Positions 1-8,094 are shown, counted from the stretch's first letter. The stretch: DNA of 64,000 bases from Azospirillum lipoferum 4B (GCF_000283655.1 NC_016622.1:2306501-2370500); one strand, 5' to 3'. Translations and numbers: made by a program. The notes: generated by a model not told the origin, from the sequence alone.

Positions 1-257
1 AACAGCACGCAGACACCGCCGCCGGTCAGCCCGACGCGCGACGGCAGGCTGGCGGTCATCGCCAGCGCCATCGCCGCCACCGCGTCGCCGGCCTTGCCGC
101 CCTGGGCGAGGATGTCCCGGCCGATCCCGGCGGCATAGGGTTCGTCGGCGACGACGAAGCTCTGGACCGTCGCGTCGGTCTTGAACTTCGTGTTGACGCA
201 GCCGGCCAGCAGTGATGCAGCTATGGCAACCGCGCCCAACCCTCGCCAGATTCGCAA
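1..257 (-). CDS. ggt: Gamma-glutamyltransferase, N-terminal part (truncated by window edge)
   Basis: Reading the minus strand gives an N-terminus with a lipoprotein signal (lipobox LLAGC about 20 residues in). It continues through FVVADEPYAA, GGKAGDAVAAM and LPSRVGLTGGGVCVL, which match the opening of the gamma-glutamyltranspeptidase large subunit. The family hydrolyses or transfers the gamma-glutamyl group of glutathione in the periplasm; the lipobox implies a membrane-anchored form. No ATG lies in frame upstream of the signal peptide, so a TTG at 255-257 is the best start. The catalytic threonine region lies outside the window. The gene is divergent from the M48 protease, with about 73 bp between the two starts. 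Confidence 0.75.
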   Translation of the reverse strand, partial: MRIWRGLGAVAIAASLLAGCVNTKFKTDATVQSFVVADEPYAAGIGRDILAQGGKAGDAVAAMALAMTASLPSRVGLTGGGVCVL

Positions 258-330
258 GCGAGTGTATCGCGGTCCGGAGTTCCGCCGGTTCCGCGCGGGG
301 GTCCGCTGTTCAAAGCCGGAGGTCGTCACG

Positions 331-1701
331 GTGCGCAAGCCCAGCAGGCTGGTTTCGGTCGTCGCCATCATGTCCATGTGTCTGATGTCGCTGGTGTGGG
401 GAGCGCCACCGGCGAGCGCGCAGCGCCGCTCGGACATGCAGATCCTGGGCGACGCCGAGACGGACCATATCATCCGCAAGATGGCCCGGCCAATCTTCCA
501 GGCAGCCGGCATCGACCCCGAGTCGGTGCAGATCCTTCTGGTCAACGATCCCTCGGTCAACGCCTTCGTCGCCGGCGGGCAGAACATCTTCCTGCACACC
601 GGGCTGCTGCTGAATGTCGACGACGCCGACCAGCTGCTGGGCGTCATCGCGCATGAGACCGGCCACATCTCCGGCGGACATCTGGTGCGCGGGGCGGAGG
701 CGATGGACAACGCCTTCCTGTCCTCGCTGCTCGGCATGGGTCTGGGCGTCATCGGCGGCCTTGCCTCGGGCAATGCCGGCGCGGGTGCGGCGGGCGTCAT
801 GCTGGGTCAGCATCTGGCGGAGCGGAACTTCCTGTCCTTCTCCCGCACGCAGGAGGCGTCGGCCGATCAGGCCGGCCTGTCCTTCCTGGAGCAGTCGGGC
901 ATCTCCGCCAGGGGGATGGCGGCCTTCCTGGAAAAGCTGGGCGTCGGCGAGCCGTTGATGAACGACCGCGATGCCGGCTATCGCCTGACCCACCCGCTGA
1001 CCCGCGAGCGCATCGAGGCGGTGAAGGCCTTCGTCGCCCGGTCCCGCTATGCCGACGCGCGGCTGCCGGCGGCGACGGAGTCCGACCTGCGGCGGCTCCA
1101 GGCCAAGCTTTACGGCTATCTCGATCCGCGCGGCGCGCTCCAGCGCTACAAGGCGAACGATCCGTCGCCCGCCGCCCGCTACGGCCGCGCCTATGCCTAT
1201 TTCCGCCAGGGCGACGTCAGGCAGGCGACCCCGCTGGTCGACGGCCTGATAGCGGACGAGCCGCGGAATCCCTACCTGCACGAGATGAAGGGCGACCTGA
1301 TGCTGCAGACCGGCCGCGCGCCGGATGCGGTGGCTCCCTACCGCAAGGCCATCGAGCTTGCCGGTTCCGAAGCCGGAACGATCCGCGTCTCCCTTGCCCA
1401 TGCCCTGCTGGAGCAGCGCGATCCGCGGCTGGCCGACGAGGCGCTGAAGAACCTGCAGATCGCGGCGAAGGGCAAGGCCCAGTCCGCCTTCCTGTGGCGG
1501 CTGACCGCCCAGGCCTGGAGCATGAAGAAGAACGACGGCATGGTCGCCTATGCCACCGCCGAGGAAGCGCTGGCGAGAGGCGACATGCCGATGGCCAAGG
1601 CGCAAGCCGAGAGGGCGGAAAAGCTGCTGCCCGCCGGCTCGCCGGGCTGGCTGCGCGCCCAGGACATCCGCGGCCAGACCGGCGGCGACAGGCCACGCTG
1701 A
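331..1701 (+). CDS. M48 family periplasmic metalloprotease with TPR C-terminus (BepA-like)
   Basis: Predicted 456-residue exported zinc protease. The GTG at 331 is preferred over the upstream in-frame TTG at 181 because GGAGG sits at 318-322 and a normal signal peptide (ending ASAQ) follows directly. The zinc-binding HETGH is at about residues 108-112, and the third ligand Glu is in QEASAD near residue 175. The second half (PLVDGLIADEPRNPYLHEMKGDLMLQTG pattern in pieces) reads as tetratricopeptide repeats. This M48 plus TPR layout is that of BepA/YfgC, which degrades or refolds stalled outer-membrane proteins. No partner gene is adjacent. The function is inferred from the family; the protease assignment itself is secure. 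Confidence 0.9.
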   Translation: MRKPSRLVSVVAIMSMCLMSLVWGAPPASAQRRSDMQILGDAETDHIIRKMARPIFQAAGIDPESVQILLVNDPSVNAFVAGGQNIFLHTGLLLNVDDADQLLGVIAHETGHISGGHLVRGAEAMDNAFLSSLLGMGLGVIGGLASGNAGAGAAGVMLGQHLAERNFLSFSRTQEASADQAGLSFLEQSGISARGMAAFLEKLGVGEPLMNDRDAGYRLTHPLTRERIEAVKAFVARSRYADARLPAATESDLRRLQAKLYGYLDPRGALQRYKANDPSPAARYGRAYAYFRQGDVRQATPLVDGLIADEPRNPYLHEMKGDLMLQTGRAPDAVAPYRKAIELAGSEAGTIRVSLAHALLEQRDPRLADEALKNLQIAAKGKAQSAFLWRLTAQAWSMKKNDGMVAYATAEEALARGDMPMAKAQAERAEKLLPAGSPGWLRAQDIRGQTGGDRPR

Positions 1702-1740
1702 TCGTGGTCGGACGGGTCATATGACGAAAGCGTCCTTCCG

Positions 1741-1778
1741 GTAACGCAACGGTCACCGAACCGTCCCCGCAACGTCAC
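1741..1778 (+). promoter_or_regulatory. Pho-box-like tandem 11-bp repeats
   Basis: Four units of the form GTNNC recur exactly every 11 bp: GTAAC at 1741, GTCAC at 1752, GTCCC at 1763 and GTCAC at 1774. Known PhoB sites are direct repeats of CTGTCAT-type heptamers spaced 11 bp apart, ending about 10 bp before the -10 box. A weak -10-like TGCTAT lies at 1786-1791. The site precedes a gene of the phytase-like esterase family, so phosphate control is plausible. The match to the heptamer is partial. Confidence 0.4.
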
Positions 1779-1860
1779 CGCCGCTTGCTATTCCGCGGAC
1801 ATCGAGCGCGTCATCCACACCCCCGGTCCCGACGCGCGGTTCCGTCCACGGAGTTCCCGC

Positions 1861-3279
1861 ATGCCGTCCATCCGTCCGAAGTCCCGGCGCGGCGCCCTGC
1901 TCGCCACCGCCGCCCTGCTGTCCGCCGCCCTGGCTGCCGCGGTGCCGGCCCAGGCCCAGGAGCAGCAGGCCAAGCGCTTCCCCGCCACGCTGGCCGGCCA
2001 TGCCCTGCTTCCGGCCGACACGTTGGTGCAGGCGCCGGCCGATGCCGGGCCGCTGTTCGCCACCGCCGGCAAGTTCACCAATGCCGACCGCAAGCGGGTG
2101 GAGACGGTGGGCAGCATCCGCGCCACCTCCTTCGCCTCCGACCCCAAGGTCCCGCGCCAGACGGAGATCATGCTGCCGGTCGCGGGGCAGGCGGTGCAGG
2201 GCTTCTCCGCCATCGTGCCGCAGGGGAACGGCGAGTTCATGGCGCTGACCGACAACGGCTTCGGCAGCAAGGTGAACTCGGTCGATGCGCTGCTGATGGT
2301 CCATCGCGTCAAGCCGGACTGGCAGAGCGGCGCCCTGCAGCGGCTGGAGACCATTTTCCTGCGCGATCCCGACCGCAAGGTCCCCTTCGCCATCGTCAAC
2401 GAGAACAGCACCGCGCGCTACCTGACCGGCGCCGACTTCGATCCCGAATCGCTGGTGGTCCAGGCCGACCGCCTGTTCATCGGCGAGGAGTTCGGTCCCT
2501 ACATTCTGGAGCTGAGCCGCGACGGCGTGGTCATCGCCGTTCATGAGACGATGGTCGACGGCAAGCCGGCCCGCTCGCCCGACCATTACCGCAACGGCAT
2601 CCTGCCGCCGGTGCCGGGCGCCGTCGCCTTCGAGGTTCGCCGCTCGCGCGGGTTCGAGCCGATGGGCGTGTCGCCGGACGGCAAGACCCTGTACCCGTCG
2701 CTGGAAGGCCCGCTGTGGAACGCCGCCGCCAACGGCTTCGAGAACAAGGACGGCCGCGCGTACACCCGGATCCTGGAGTTCGACGTCGCCAGCCGCACGT
2801 ACACCGGCAAGTCCTGGAAGTACAAGCTGGAGGACAATGCCAACGTGGTGGCCGATCTGGCGATGATCGACGCCGGCACCGCCCTGGTGATCGAGCGCGA
2901 CGACAGCAGCGAGGGCGCCAAGACCCAGGCCTGCCAGGGCGAGGCGAAGCCCGACTGCTTCAACGCGCCGGCCGCCTTCAAGCGGGTCTACAAGATCGAC
3001 ATCGCCGGGGCGGATGCCGACGGCTTCGTCCGCAAGGTCGGCTATATCGACCTGACCGACATCGCCGATCCCGACCGCAAGGCCCGCGCCGGACAGGCGC
3101 CGGAAGGCCGCTTCGTCATGCCCCATCTGGGGCCGGAGGGGGTGAACATCGTCGATGCCGACCATATCGTGGTCGTCAACGACAACAACCTGCCCTACTC
3201 CACCGGCCGGACCATCGGCAAGGCCGACGGCGACGAGATGGCGCTGCTGTCGGTGGGTGAGCTTCTGCGCGCCCGCTGA
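1861..3279 (+). CDS. Esterase-like activity of phytase family protein, secreted
   Basis: Predicted 472 residues with a Sec signal peptide (basic MPSIRPKSRRG, then a hydrophobic alanine/leucine run ending VPAQAQ). The mature part has the repeated beta-propeller-like blocks typical of the phytase-like esterase domain (PF13449): FVALTDNGFG-type motifs (here FMALTDNGFGSK), a central FEPMGVSPDGKTLYPSLEGPL block and a closing MPHLGPEGVNIVDADHIVVVNDNN block. Members are periplasmic or secreted and often lie in phosphate-regulated loci, but the substrate of most is unproven. The gene stands alone behind a Pho-box-like repeat, which supports a phosphorus role. Family assignment is strong; the phytase activity is not shown by sequence. 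Confidence 0.85.
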   Translation: MPSIRPKSRRGALLATAALLSAALAAAVPAQAQEQQAKRFPATLAGHALLPADTLVQAPADAGPLFATAGKFTNADRKRVETVGSIRATSFASDPKVPRQTEIMLPVAGQAVQGFSAIVPQGNGEFMALTDNGFGSKVNSVDALLMVHRVKPDWQSGALQRLETIFLRDPDRKVPFAIVNENSTARYLTGADFDPESLVVQADRLFIGEEFGPYILELSRDGVVIAVHETMVDGKPARSPDHYRNGILPPVPGAVAFEVRRSRGFEPMGVSPDGKTLYPSLEGPLWNAAANGFENKDGRAYTRILEFDVASRTYTGKSWKYKLEDNANVVADLAMIDAGTALVIERDDSSEGAKTQACQGEAKPDCFNAPAAFKRVYKIDIAGADADGFVRKVGYIDLTDIADPDRKARAGQAPEGRFVMPHLGPEGVNIVDADHIVVVNDNNLPYSTGRTIGKADGDEMALLSVGELLRAR

Positions 3280-3403
3280 TCGCGCAAATGTGAAACCGGG
3301 AGTGTGGTCCGGGCGAGCGCTTTGCACTTGTCCGGACCCGATTGTCGGTCCAGTGTGGGCGGCCTTCGGCCCAATGTCCCCCGTGTTTCGGAGACCGCCC
3401 ACC

Positions 3404-4171
3404 ATGCGCCCCGTCCTGCCGTTCCTGCGTTCCGCCCTGCTGGCCCTGCCTGTCGCGGCACTGGCGCTGTCCGCCGCCGCTCCGGCCCATGCGCAGTCGG
3501 CGAGCTTCGACGGCAACCAGAAGGCCGCCATCGAGAAGATCGTCCGCGATTACCTGATGGAGCATCCCGAGGTCATCCTGCAGGCCGTCGACGCCATGCA
3601 GGAGCGCCAGAAGGCGGCGGAGGCCGAGCAGGCCCGCAAGGCCCTGGTCGAGAACAGGCAGGAGCTGACCCGCAACCCGGCCGATCCGGTCGCCGGCAAC
3701 CCGCAGGGCGACGTGACGGTGGTGGAGTTCTTCGATTACCAGTGCGGCTACTGCAAGGCCGTGCAGGCCGACACCCAGGCGCTGATCAAGGGCGATCCCA
3801 AGCTGCGCTTCGTCCTGAAGGAATTCCCGATCCTGGGACCGGCGTCGCTGCTCGCCTCGAAGGCCGCGCTCGCCGCCCGCGGCCAGGGCAAATACATGGA
3901 ACTGCACAATGCCCTGATGGCTCACCGCGGCCAGCTGGACGAGGCGGTGATCATGCGGCTGGCCAAGTCGGTCGGGCTCGACACCGACCGGCTGAAGAAG
4001 GACATGGAGTCGCCGGACGTGCTGAAGGTGATCGCCGCCAATCAGGCGCTGGCCGAGAAGCTGAACATCCGCGGCACCCCGGCCTTCGTCTTCGGCGACG
4101 AGCTGGTGCCGGGAGCCATCAAGCTGGACGACATGAAGCGGCTGACCGACGCCGCCCGCGCCAAGGGTTGA
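3404..4171 (+). CDS. DsbA family thiol:disulfide oxidoreductase, periplasmic
   Basis: Predicted 255 residues: signal peptide about 1-31 (ends APAHAQ), an N-terminal helical segment with a DUF-like AIEKIVRDYLMEHPEVI block, then a thioredoxin fold. The active site CGYC is at about 114-117 in FFDYQCGYCK, and the cis-proline loop is GTPAF near residue 222. This resembles Com1/ScsC/DsbG-like proteins of alphaproteobacteria, which oxidise or isomerise disulfides in exported proteins. ATG 3404 is chosen because GGAGA lies at 3390-3394; an in-frame ATG at 3374 lacks this. The HAD gene begins 13 bp downstream, so the two are probably co-transcribed. No DsbB or DsbD partner is visible. Confidence 0.88.
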   Translation: MRPVLPFLRSALLALPVAALALSAAAPAHAQSASFDGNQKAAIEKIVRDYLMEHPEVILQAVDAMQERQKAAEAEQARKALVENRQELTRNPADPVAGNPQGDVTVVEFFDYQCGYCKAVQADTQALIKGDPKLRFVLKEFPILGPASLLASKAALAARGQGKYMELHNALMAHRGQLDEAVIMRLAKSVGLDTDRLKKDMESPDVLKVIAANQALAEKLNIRGTPAFVFGDELVPGAIKLDDMKRLTDAARAKG

Positions 4172-4184
4172 GGCGGACCGTTCC

Positions 4185-4814
4185 ATGACCGCAACGACTG
4201 AGCCGCAGACGCCGACCGTCGTCGTGTTCGACATCGGGCAGGTGCTGATCGAATGGGACCCGCGGCACCTCTACCGCGAGCTGTTCGACGGCTATGAGGA
4301 CCTGATGGAGGATTTCCTCGACCGGGTCTGCACCCCCGCCTGGAACCTGGAGCAGGACCGCGGCCGCCCCTGGAGCGAGGCGGTCGCCCAGCTGACCGAG
4401 GAGCATCCGGACTGCGCCGAGCTGATCCGCGCCTATGACGACATGTGGGAACGCATGGTGCCGGGCCCGATTCCCGGCACGCCGGAGATCCTGGCGGAGT
4501 TGAAGGCGCGCGGCGTCCCCGTTTACGCCATCACCAACTTCTCGGCCGACAAGTTCGAACTGACGCGCAAGCGCTTCGACTTCCTGAACGGCTTCGACGG
4601 CATCATCGTTTCGGGTCAGGAACGGCTGGTGAAGCCCGACCCGGCGATCTACCGGCTGCTGATGGATCGTTACGGTCTCGAACCGAAGCACTGCTACTTC
4701 ATCGACGACAACCCCGACAATGTCGAGGCTGCCAAGTCGGTGGGCATGTCGGCGCACCTGTTCCTCGGCGCCGAAGCGCTGCGGCGCGATCTGGTGGCGT
4801 TGGGGGTGTTGTAG
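4185..4814 (+). CDS. HAD-superfamily hydrolase (YihX / haloacid dehalogenase-like phosphatase)
   Basis: Predicted 209 residues. Motif I is VVFDIGQVL near residues 11-19; the nucleophile Asp is in FDIG, with Gly in the usual second-Asp position, as in the YihX group. Motif II is the AITNFS block near 110, followed by the VKPDPAIY lysine motif near 147, and motif III is FIDDNPDN near 168. Such enzymes are small cytoplasmic phosphatases, for example of glucose-1-phosphate, or dehalogenase-like; substrate cannot be read from the sequence. It follows the DsbA-like gene closely and probably shares its promoter. A GC-rich palindromic repeat starts 11 nt after its stop. Confidence 0.85.
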   Translation: MTATTEPQTPTVVVFDIGQVLIEWDPRHLYRELFDGYEDLMEDFLDRVCTPAWNLEQDRGRPWSEAVAQLTEEHPDCAELIRAYDDMWERMVPGPIPGTPEILAELKARGVPVYAITNFSADKFELTRKRFDFLNGFDGIIVSGQERLVKPDPAIYRLLMDRYGLEPKHCYFIDDNPDNVEAAKSVGMSAHLFLGAEALRRDLVALGVL

Positions 4815-4825
4815 GCGCTTGTTTG

Positions 4826-4933
4826 GCCCCCTCCCCATCCCTCCCCCGCTTCGCGGGAGAGGGGGTAGGAGCTTTGCGGGAGTTCAGCGGCAGTCCCCTC
4901 TCCCTCGAAGAGGGGGAGGGTTAGGGAGGGGGC
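4826..4933. repeat. GC-rich intergenic palindromic repeat, copy 1
   Basis: About 108 bp with outer arms of the type CCCCTCCCCATCCCTCCCC and its near-complement, each end also forming a local hairpin (CCCCCGC TTC GCGGGAGA on the left). It fills the gap between the convergent HAD and MT-A70 genes, 11 and 19 nt from their stop codons. The same structure recurs at five other places in this window. Confidence 0.8.
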
Positions 4934-4952
4934 CGCGACGATGTAACTCCCC

Positions 4953-5621
4953 CTACTCCGCCGCAGCCTCGCGGTCGGTGGCGGAGTTGAAGGCGTAGGT
5001 CTTCCAGGTCGGCTCATAGCTGTCGTCGGCCTGGTTGCCCCAGACCGACCAGTTTGGCCGGGCACCGCGGGCGAACATTTCCAGGAAGGGGCCGGGGCTA
5101 CAGGCCTCGATCAGTTCATACTGCTCGTCGGGCTTACGGCTGTGCTCTCGCTTGCGGCTTTCGATGAGGTTGACCTGGGTCCGGCCGGGGGGCAGCGTGC
5201 GGGCCTTCTTGCCGCGGACACCGAACAGGATCAGTTCGGTCACGTTGCGGAAATAGAACCCCACCCCGCGCCCGTCCGACCCGCCATCCTTGCGCACCTT
5301 GTGCCAGACGAGGTTGGTCTTGTACTCGAACCCCCAGCTGCGCATGACCTGCAGGCCTTCCGGCAGCAGCGCGTTGGGAACCCACAGATACAGGTGCGCG
5401 GTGGAGGCGGCGATGTCGGCGACCGGCAGGGCGCAGATGTCCTCCACCGTCATGGTGCCATAGCGCGACAGGCGGCGATGTTCCGGCGCCATCTTGCCGG
5501 TGCGGTTGACGAAGCGCCAGGGCGGGTCCGCCATCACGGTGGCGAAGCGCCGGTCACCGGCGAAGGCCACCAGATCCCGCGCCGGATCCGATGCCGTCGC
5601 CACCGTGTTGCTGTCGCCCAT
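4953..5621 (-). CDS. MT-A70 family adenine N6-methyltransferase
   Basis: Predicted 222 residues. The AdoMet-dependent catalytic motif DPPW is at residues 32-35 in VMADPPWRF, followed by the LYLWVPNALLPEGLQV and TNLVWHK blocks and the RVRGKKARTLP-like segment of MT-A70 proteins (METTL3/IME4 type). Bacterial members methylate adenine in DNA or, less often, RNA, and many are phage- or plasmid-borne. ATG 5619-5621 is preferred over an upstream in-frame start at 5726 because a GAGG motif precedes it and homology begins here. No restriction endonuclease or phage gene is nearby, so it is a solitary methyltransferase here. It is the only gene of its strand in this stretch. Confidence 0.85.
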   Translation of the reverse strand: MGDSNTVATASDPARDLVAFAGDRRFATVMADPPWRFVNRTGKMAPEHRRLSRYGTMTVEDICALPVADIAASTAHLYLWVPNALLPEGLQVMRSWGFEYKTNLVWHKVRKDGGSDGRGVGFYFRNVTELILFGVRGKKARTLPPGRTQVNLIESRKREHSRKPDEQYELIEACSPGPFLEMFARGARPNWSVWGNQADDSYEPTWKTYAFNSATDREAAAE

Positions 5622-5748
5622 CGCTGCCTCGAAATCCTGAACAAACCCGGTACTGGGAGGGGTGCAAACTCGCACGCGGCGGCAATCGCCGTCAATCCAG
5701 TCTAACCGCTCCGCCGACGCTGTCACAAGCGACGGCAGGCGGGAGCGG

Positions 5749-6456
5749 TCACTCCTCCTCGCCCGCCTCGGCCACGGCGCGCAGGGTGGCGCGCTCGGCC
5801 ACGCTGACGGTCAGCCCCTGGGTTTCCACGCCCGAAGCGCGCAGCTTGGCGAGCGCCCGCGACAGGGTTTCCGGCTGCATGCCCAGGCGCCGCGCGATCA
5901 GCGCCTTGTCGAAGGGAAGCTGGAACTGCGCCGGCCCATCGCCCGGCGGGCAGACGCGCATCAGGAAGGCGGCGACCCGCTGTGGCGCCGGCTGGACCTG
6001 CAACTGCTCGATCTGGGTCACCAGATGGCGCAGGCGCACGGACAGCGAGCCCAGCATGCCGAAGGCGATCCGGTCATCCTCGCGCAGGCAGCGGGCGAAT
6101 CCGTCGGCGGTCAGGGTCATGACGCGGGCGTCGGTCACCGCCTCCGCACAAACGGGAAACTTGCCGTCGGCGAACATGGCGGCCTCGGCGAAGCTCTCGG
6201 CAGGGCCGATGACATGGACCACCGCCTCCGTCCCGTCGCGGGTCAGGCGGTACAGCTTCACCCAGCCGTCGAGCAGCACGAAGAAGCGGTCGGCGGGCTC
6301 GTCCTGCAGGAACAGTGTGGTGCCGCGCGTCACAGGGCGCACGATGGCGACACCGCCCAGCAGGGACACCGCACGGTCGGTCAGCTTGGCGAACAGCGGA
6401 ATGCCGCGCAGTGCGGCGGCATCTTCCGCCGACAGGTTGCTGCGGTGGGTGGTCAT
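5749..6456 (-). CDS. Crp/Fnr family transcriptional regulator
   Basis: Predicted 235 residues: N-terminal cyclic-nucleotide-binding fold (about 15-130, with PLFAKLTDRAV, TLFLQDEPADRFFVLLDGWVKL and IGPAESFAEAAMF) and a C-terminal winged helix with the recognition segment RRLGMQPETLSRALAKL near 185-205. There is no N-terminal cysteine cluster, so it is not an oxygen-sensing FNR. This layout is close to the DNR/NarR branch of the family that often responds to nitric oxide or redox, but the ligand is unknown. A GGAGG precedes ATG 6456. The start overlaps the stop of the YgjV-like gene upstream by 4 bp (ATGA), so translation is probably coupled. Confidence 0.9.
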   Translation of the reverse strand: MTTHRSNLSAEDAAALRGIPLFAKLTDRAVSLLGGVAIVRPVTRGTTLFLQDEPADRFFVLLDGWVKLYRLTRDGTEAVVHVIGPAESFAEAAMFADGKFPVCAEAVTDARVMTLTADGFARCLREDDRIAFGMLGSLSVRLRHLVTQIEQLQVQPAPQRVAAFLMRVCPPGDGPAQFQLPFDKALIARRLGMQPETLSRALAKLRASGVETQGLTVSVAERATLRAVAEAGEEE

Positions 6457-7106
6457 GACAGCTTCGCCTCCCCGGCCGTTGGCGGCATTGGTGTTGGCCC
6501 TGTTGGTGTTGGCCCTGTTGGTGTTGGCCCAGTTTGTGTTGGTGGGCGCGGTGCCGTCCGGTCGCTCAGGAGCCTCCAGACATTGACGGCGATCCCGGTC
6601 AGATCGGAGACCATGCCCGGAATCGACCCCACCAGACAGTTGTGCACGAACCAACAGGGCAATGCCACCAGCATGGTGCCGCGGAACACCGCAACCCCGG
6701 TCTGGTAACGGGCGAGGCTGATCAGCGCCATGCCGGCCGCCGCGAAGACGGACGGCAGGCCGGTCCAGGTCATGGCCATCACCGCGGCGATCACCGGCAG
6801 GATCAGCAGATAGACGAGTCGGAAGGCCGGTGAGGTGCCGAGCGCCAGCGCCACCAGAACCTGCAGCGCCGCAAGCGCATTCAATGCCGCCGCGGTCGGG
6901 GCGCCCACCATGGCAAAATGCAGGGCGAAGCCCAGACAGGGCACCAGCTGGACCAGAAGCATCGCCCGCCGGCTGCGGAAAAAGGGCCAAAGCATGCCGC
7001 CGAGCATGCCGCACAAGCCAACCAGCTGCGCAATGGACCATCCGATGTCCGTTTCCCCTGCCGCACCGAAGAGTGCCGGGAGCCGGACGGTCAGCATCTC
7101 GATCAT
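6453..7106 (-). CDS. YgjV-like inner membrane protein
   Basis: Predicted about 217 residues with at least five hydrophobic helices. The early block IAQLVGLCGMLGGMLWPFFRSRRAMLLVQ (in pieces) and the FALHFAMVGAPTAAALNALAALQVLV block match the YgjV/PF10688 family of bacterial inner-membrane proteins of unknown role. The C-terminus is a threonine-proline-glycine tail made of 5-residue repeats. ATG 7106 is chosen because homology begins just after it; the frame stays open to 7238 with other possible starts. It overlaps the Crp/Fnr gene by 4 bp, so the two form one transcription unit and may function together. No function should be assigned beyond membrane location. Confidence 0.7.
   Translation of the reverse strand: MIEMLTVRLPALFGAAGETDIGWSIAQLVGLCGMLGGMLWPFFRSRRAMLLVQLVPCLGFALHFAMVGAPTAAALNALAALQVLVALALGTSPAFRLVYLLILPVIAAVMAMTWTGLPSVFAAAGMALISLARYQTGVAVFRGTMLVALPCWFVHNCLVGSIPGMVSDLTGIAVNVWRLLSDRTAPRPPTQTGPTPTGPTPTGPTPMPPTAGEAKLS
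6491..6542. repeat. 15-bp in-frame tandem repeat
   Basis: The unit GTGTTGGCCCTGTTG occurs twice exactly (6491, 6506), once with two changes (6521) and then partially (6536). It lies inside the 3' end of the YgjV-like gene and encodes a PTPTG-type periodic tail. Because the unit is a multiple of three, copy number can vary without frameshift. Confidence 0.9.
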
Positions 7107-7476
7107 GCCGGAAAGCCCCCCAGCAACGAAAAGGGCGGCGGGAAAGAGGCGGGAAACGGCGCCGGCCGCCCCGAAGGGCGGCGCAAAGAAGGCGCAGAAA
7201 GCAAAGTACCGAACGGGAAGAGCGGAAGACACACGCAACGCACAGCCGGGCCGAACCGAGCCACGGCCGGATCACTCACGAGCCAGGACCGCAGAAAACC
7301 GAGACGGAAAAGACAAGAACGCACGGCGCGCCCCCGAAGGGAGGCACCGTGCGAAAAGAAGCCGGAGTTTCACCGGGAAGACTGGAACGATGACCGCTCG
7401 AGCCTTCGATACGCTTGTCAGATGAGCGGAGCCGACCGAGCCGGCGCGCGTCCGAAAACGGGCGCCGTCCGGTCGA
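7107..7476. other. Gene-free or weakly coding interval upstream of the YgjV-like gene
   Basis: About 370 bp between the YgjV-like start and the 3' end of the cold-shock gene. The minus frame of the YgjV-like gene stays open to 7238, so part may be its N-terminus. Beyond that I see no protein family, RNA gene or repeat; it should carry the promoter of the YgjV-crp unit. Confidence 0.5.
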
Positions 7477-7496
7477 GGTCCGGGATACCCCGGACC
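7477..7496 (-). terminator. Hairpin just after the cold-shock gene stop codon
   Basis: GGTCCGGG at 7477-7484 pairs with CCCGGACC at 7489-7496, with a 4-nt loop, abutting the TAA of the cold-shock gene. There is no T-run on the minus strand, so it is a weak intrinsic terminator or a 3'-end stabilising stem. Confidence 0.45.
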
Positions 7497-8060
7497 TTAC
7501 AGGTACTCGACCTTGCCCGCTTCCGGACCCTTCTGGCCCTGGCGAACGGTGACGCGCACCTGATCGCCCTCCTGGAGGGTCTGCATGCCCGAGCGGCGCA
7601 GCACGTTGACATGGACGAAGACGTCCTTGCCACCGGTGCTCGGCGTGATGAAGCCAAAGCCCTTGTCGGCATTGAACCACTTCACGGTGCCGTCGACTTC
7701 TTCCCCGCCGCTGCTGCCGCCGGCATCGTAGCCGCCGCGGTCATAGCCGCCACGGTCGAAGCCGCCGGTCCGCGGACGGGCCGAACGCTGAGCGGTCGAC
7801 GTATCGACCGTGTGGATGGAGGCCACCTGCGGACCCTTCGGCCCACGGGCCAGGTCACAGGTGATGGTGGTGCCTTCGTCCAGCGCGTCGTAGCCTGCGG
7901 CCTGAACCGCAGAGACGTGCAGGAAGGCATCGGGCGAACCGTCCTCAGGCGACACGAAGCCGAACCCCTTGGTGGGGTTGAACCACTTCACGGTGGCGGT
8001 GACGTTGGACTTGGTGATCTCGGGAGCGCGGAAGCCCTGGCGGGGCGGGCGGTCGAACAT
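7497..8060 (-). CDS. Cold-shock protein with two CSD domains
   Basis: Predicted 187 residues containing two cold-shock domains joined by a glycine/arginine-rich linker. Domain 1 (about residues 14-80) has TVKWFNPTKGFGFV and DAFLHVSAV; domain 2 (about 120-187) has TVKWFNADKGFGFI and DVFVHVNVL. Both carry RNP1 (KGFGF) and RNP2 (FLHV, FVHV), the nucleic-acid-binding motifs. Classic CspA is about 70 residues; tandem forms are typical of alphaproteobacteria. It likely acts as an RNA chaperone or antiterminator. A long upstream interval (about 250 bp) suits a structured 5' leader, as in cold-inducible csp genes. Confidence 0.92.
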   Translation of the reverse strand: MFDRPPRQGFRAPEITKSNVTATVKWFNPTKGFGFVSPEDGSPDAFLHVSAVQAAGYDALDEGTTITCDLARGPKGPQVASIHTVDTSTAQRSARPRTGGFDRGGYDRGGYDAGGSSGGEEVDGTVKWFNADKGFGFITPSTGGKDVFVHVNVLRRSGMQTLQEGDQVRVTVRQGQKGPEAGKVEYL

Positions 8061-8094
8061 GTGTCTTCAAGCTCATAGAGTGTGCCGAATGTCT

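Noticed and set aside
4953-5621. Prophage or restriction-modification island around the MT-A70 gene
   Set aside because: Both neighbours are ordinary chromosomal genes and no phage, integrase or endonuclease gene is present.
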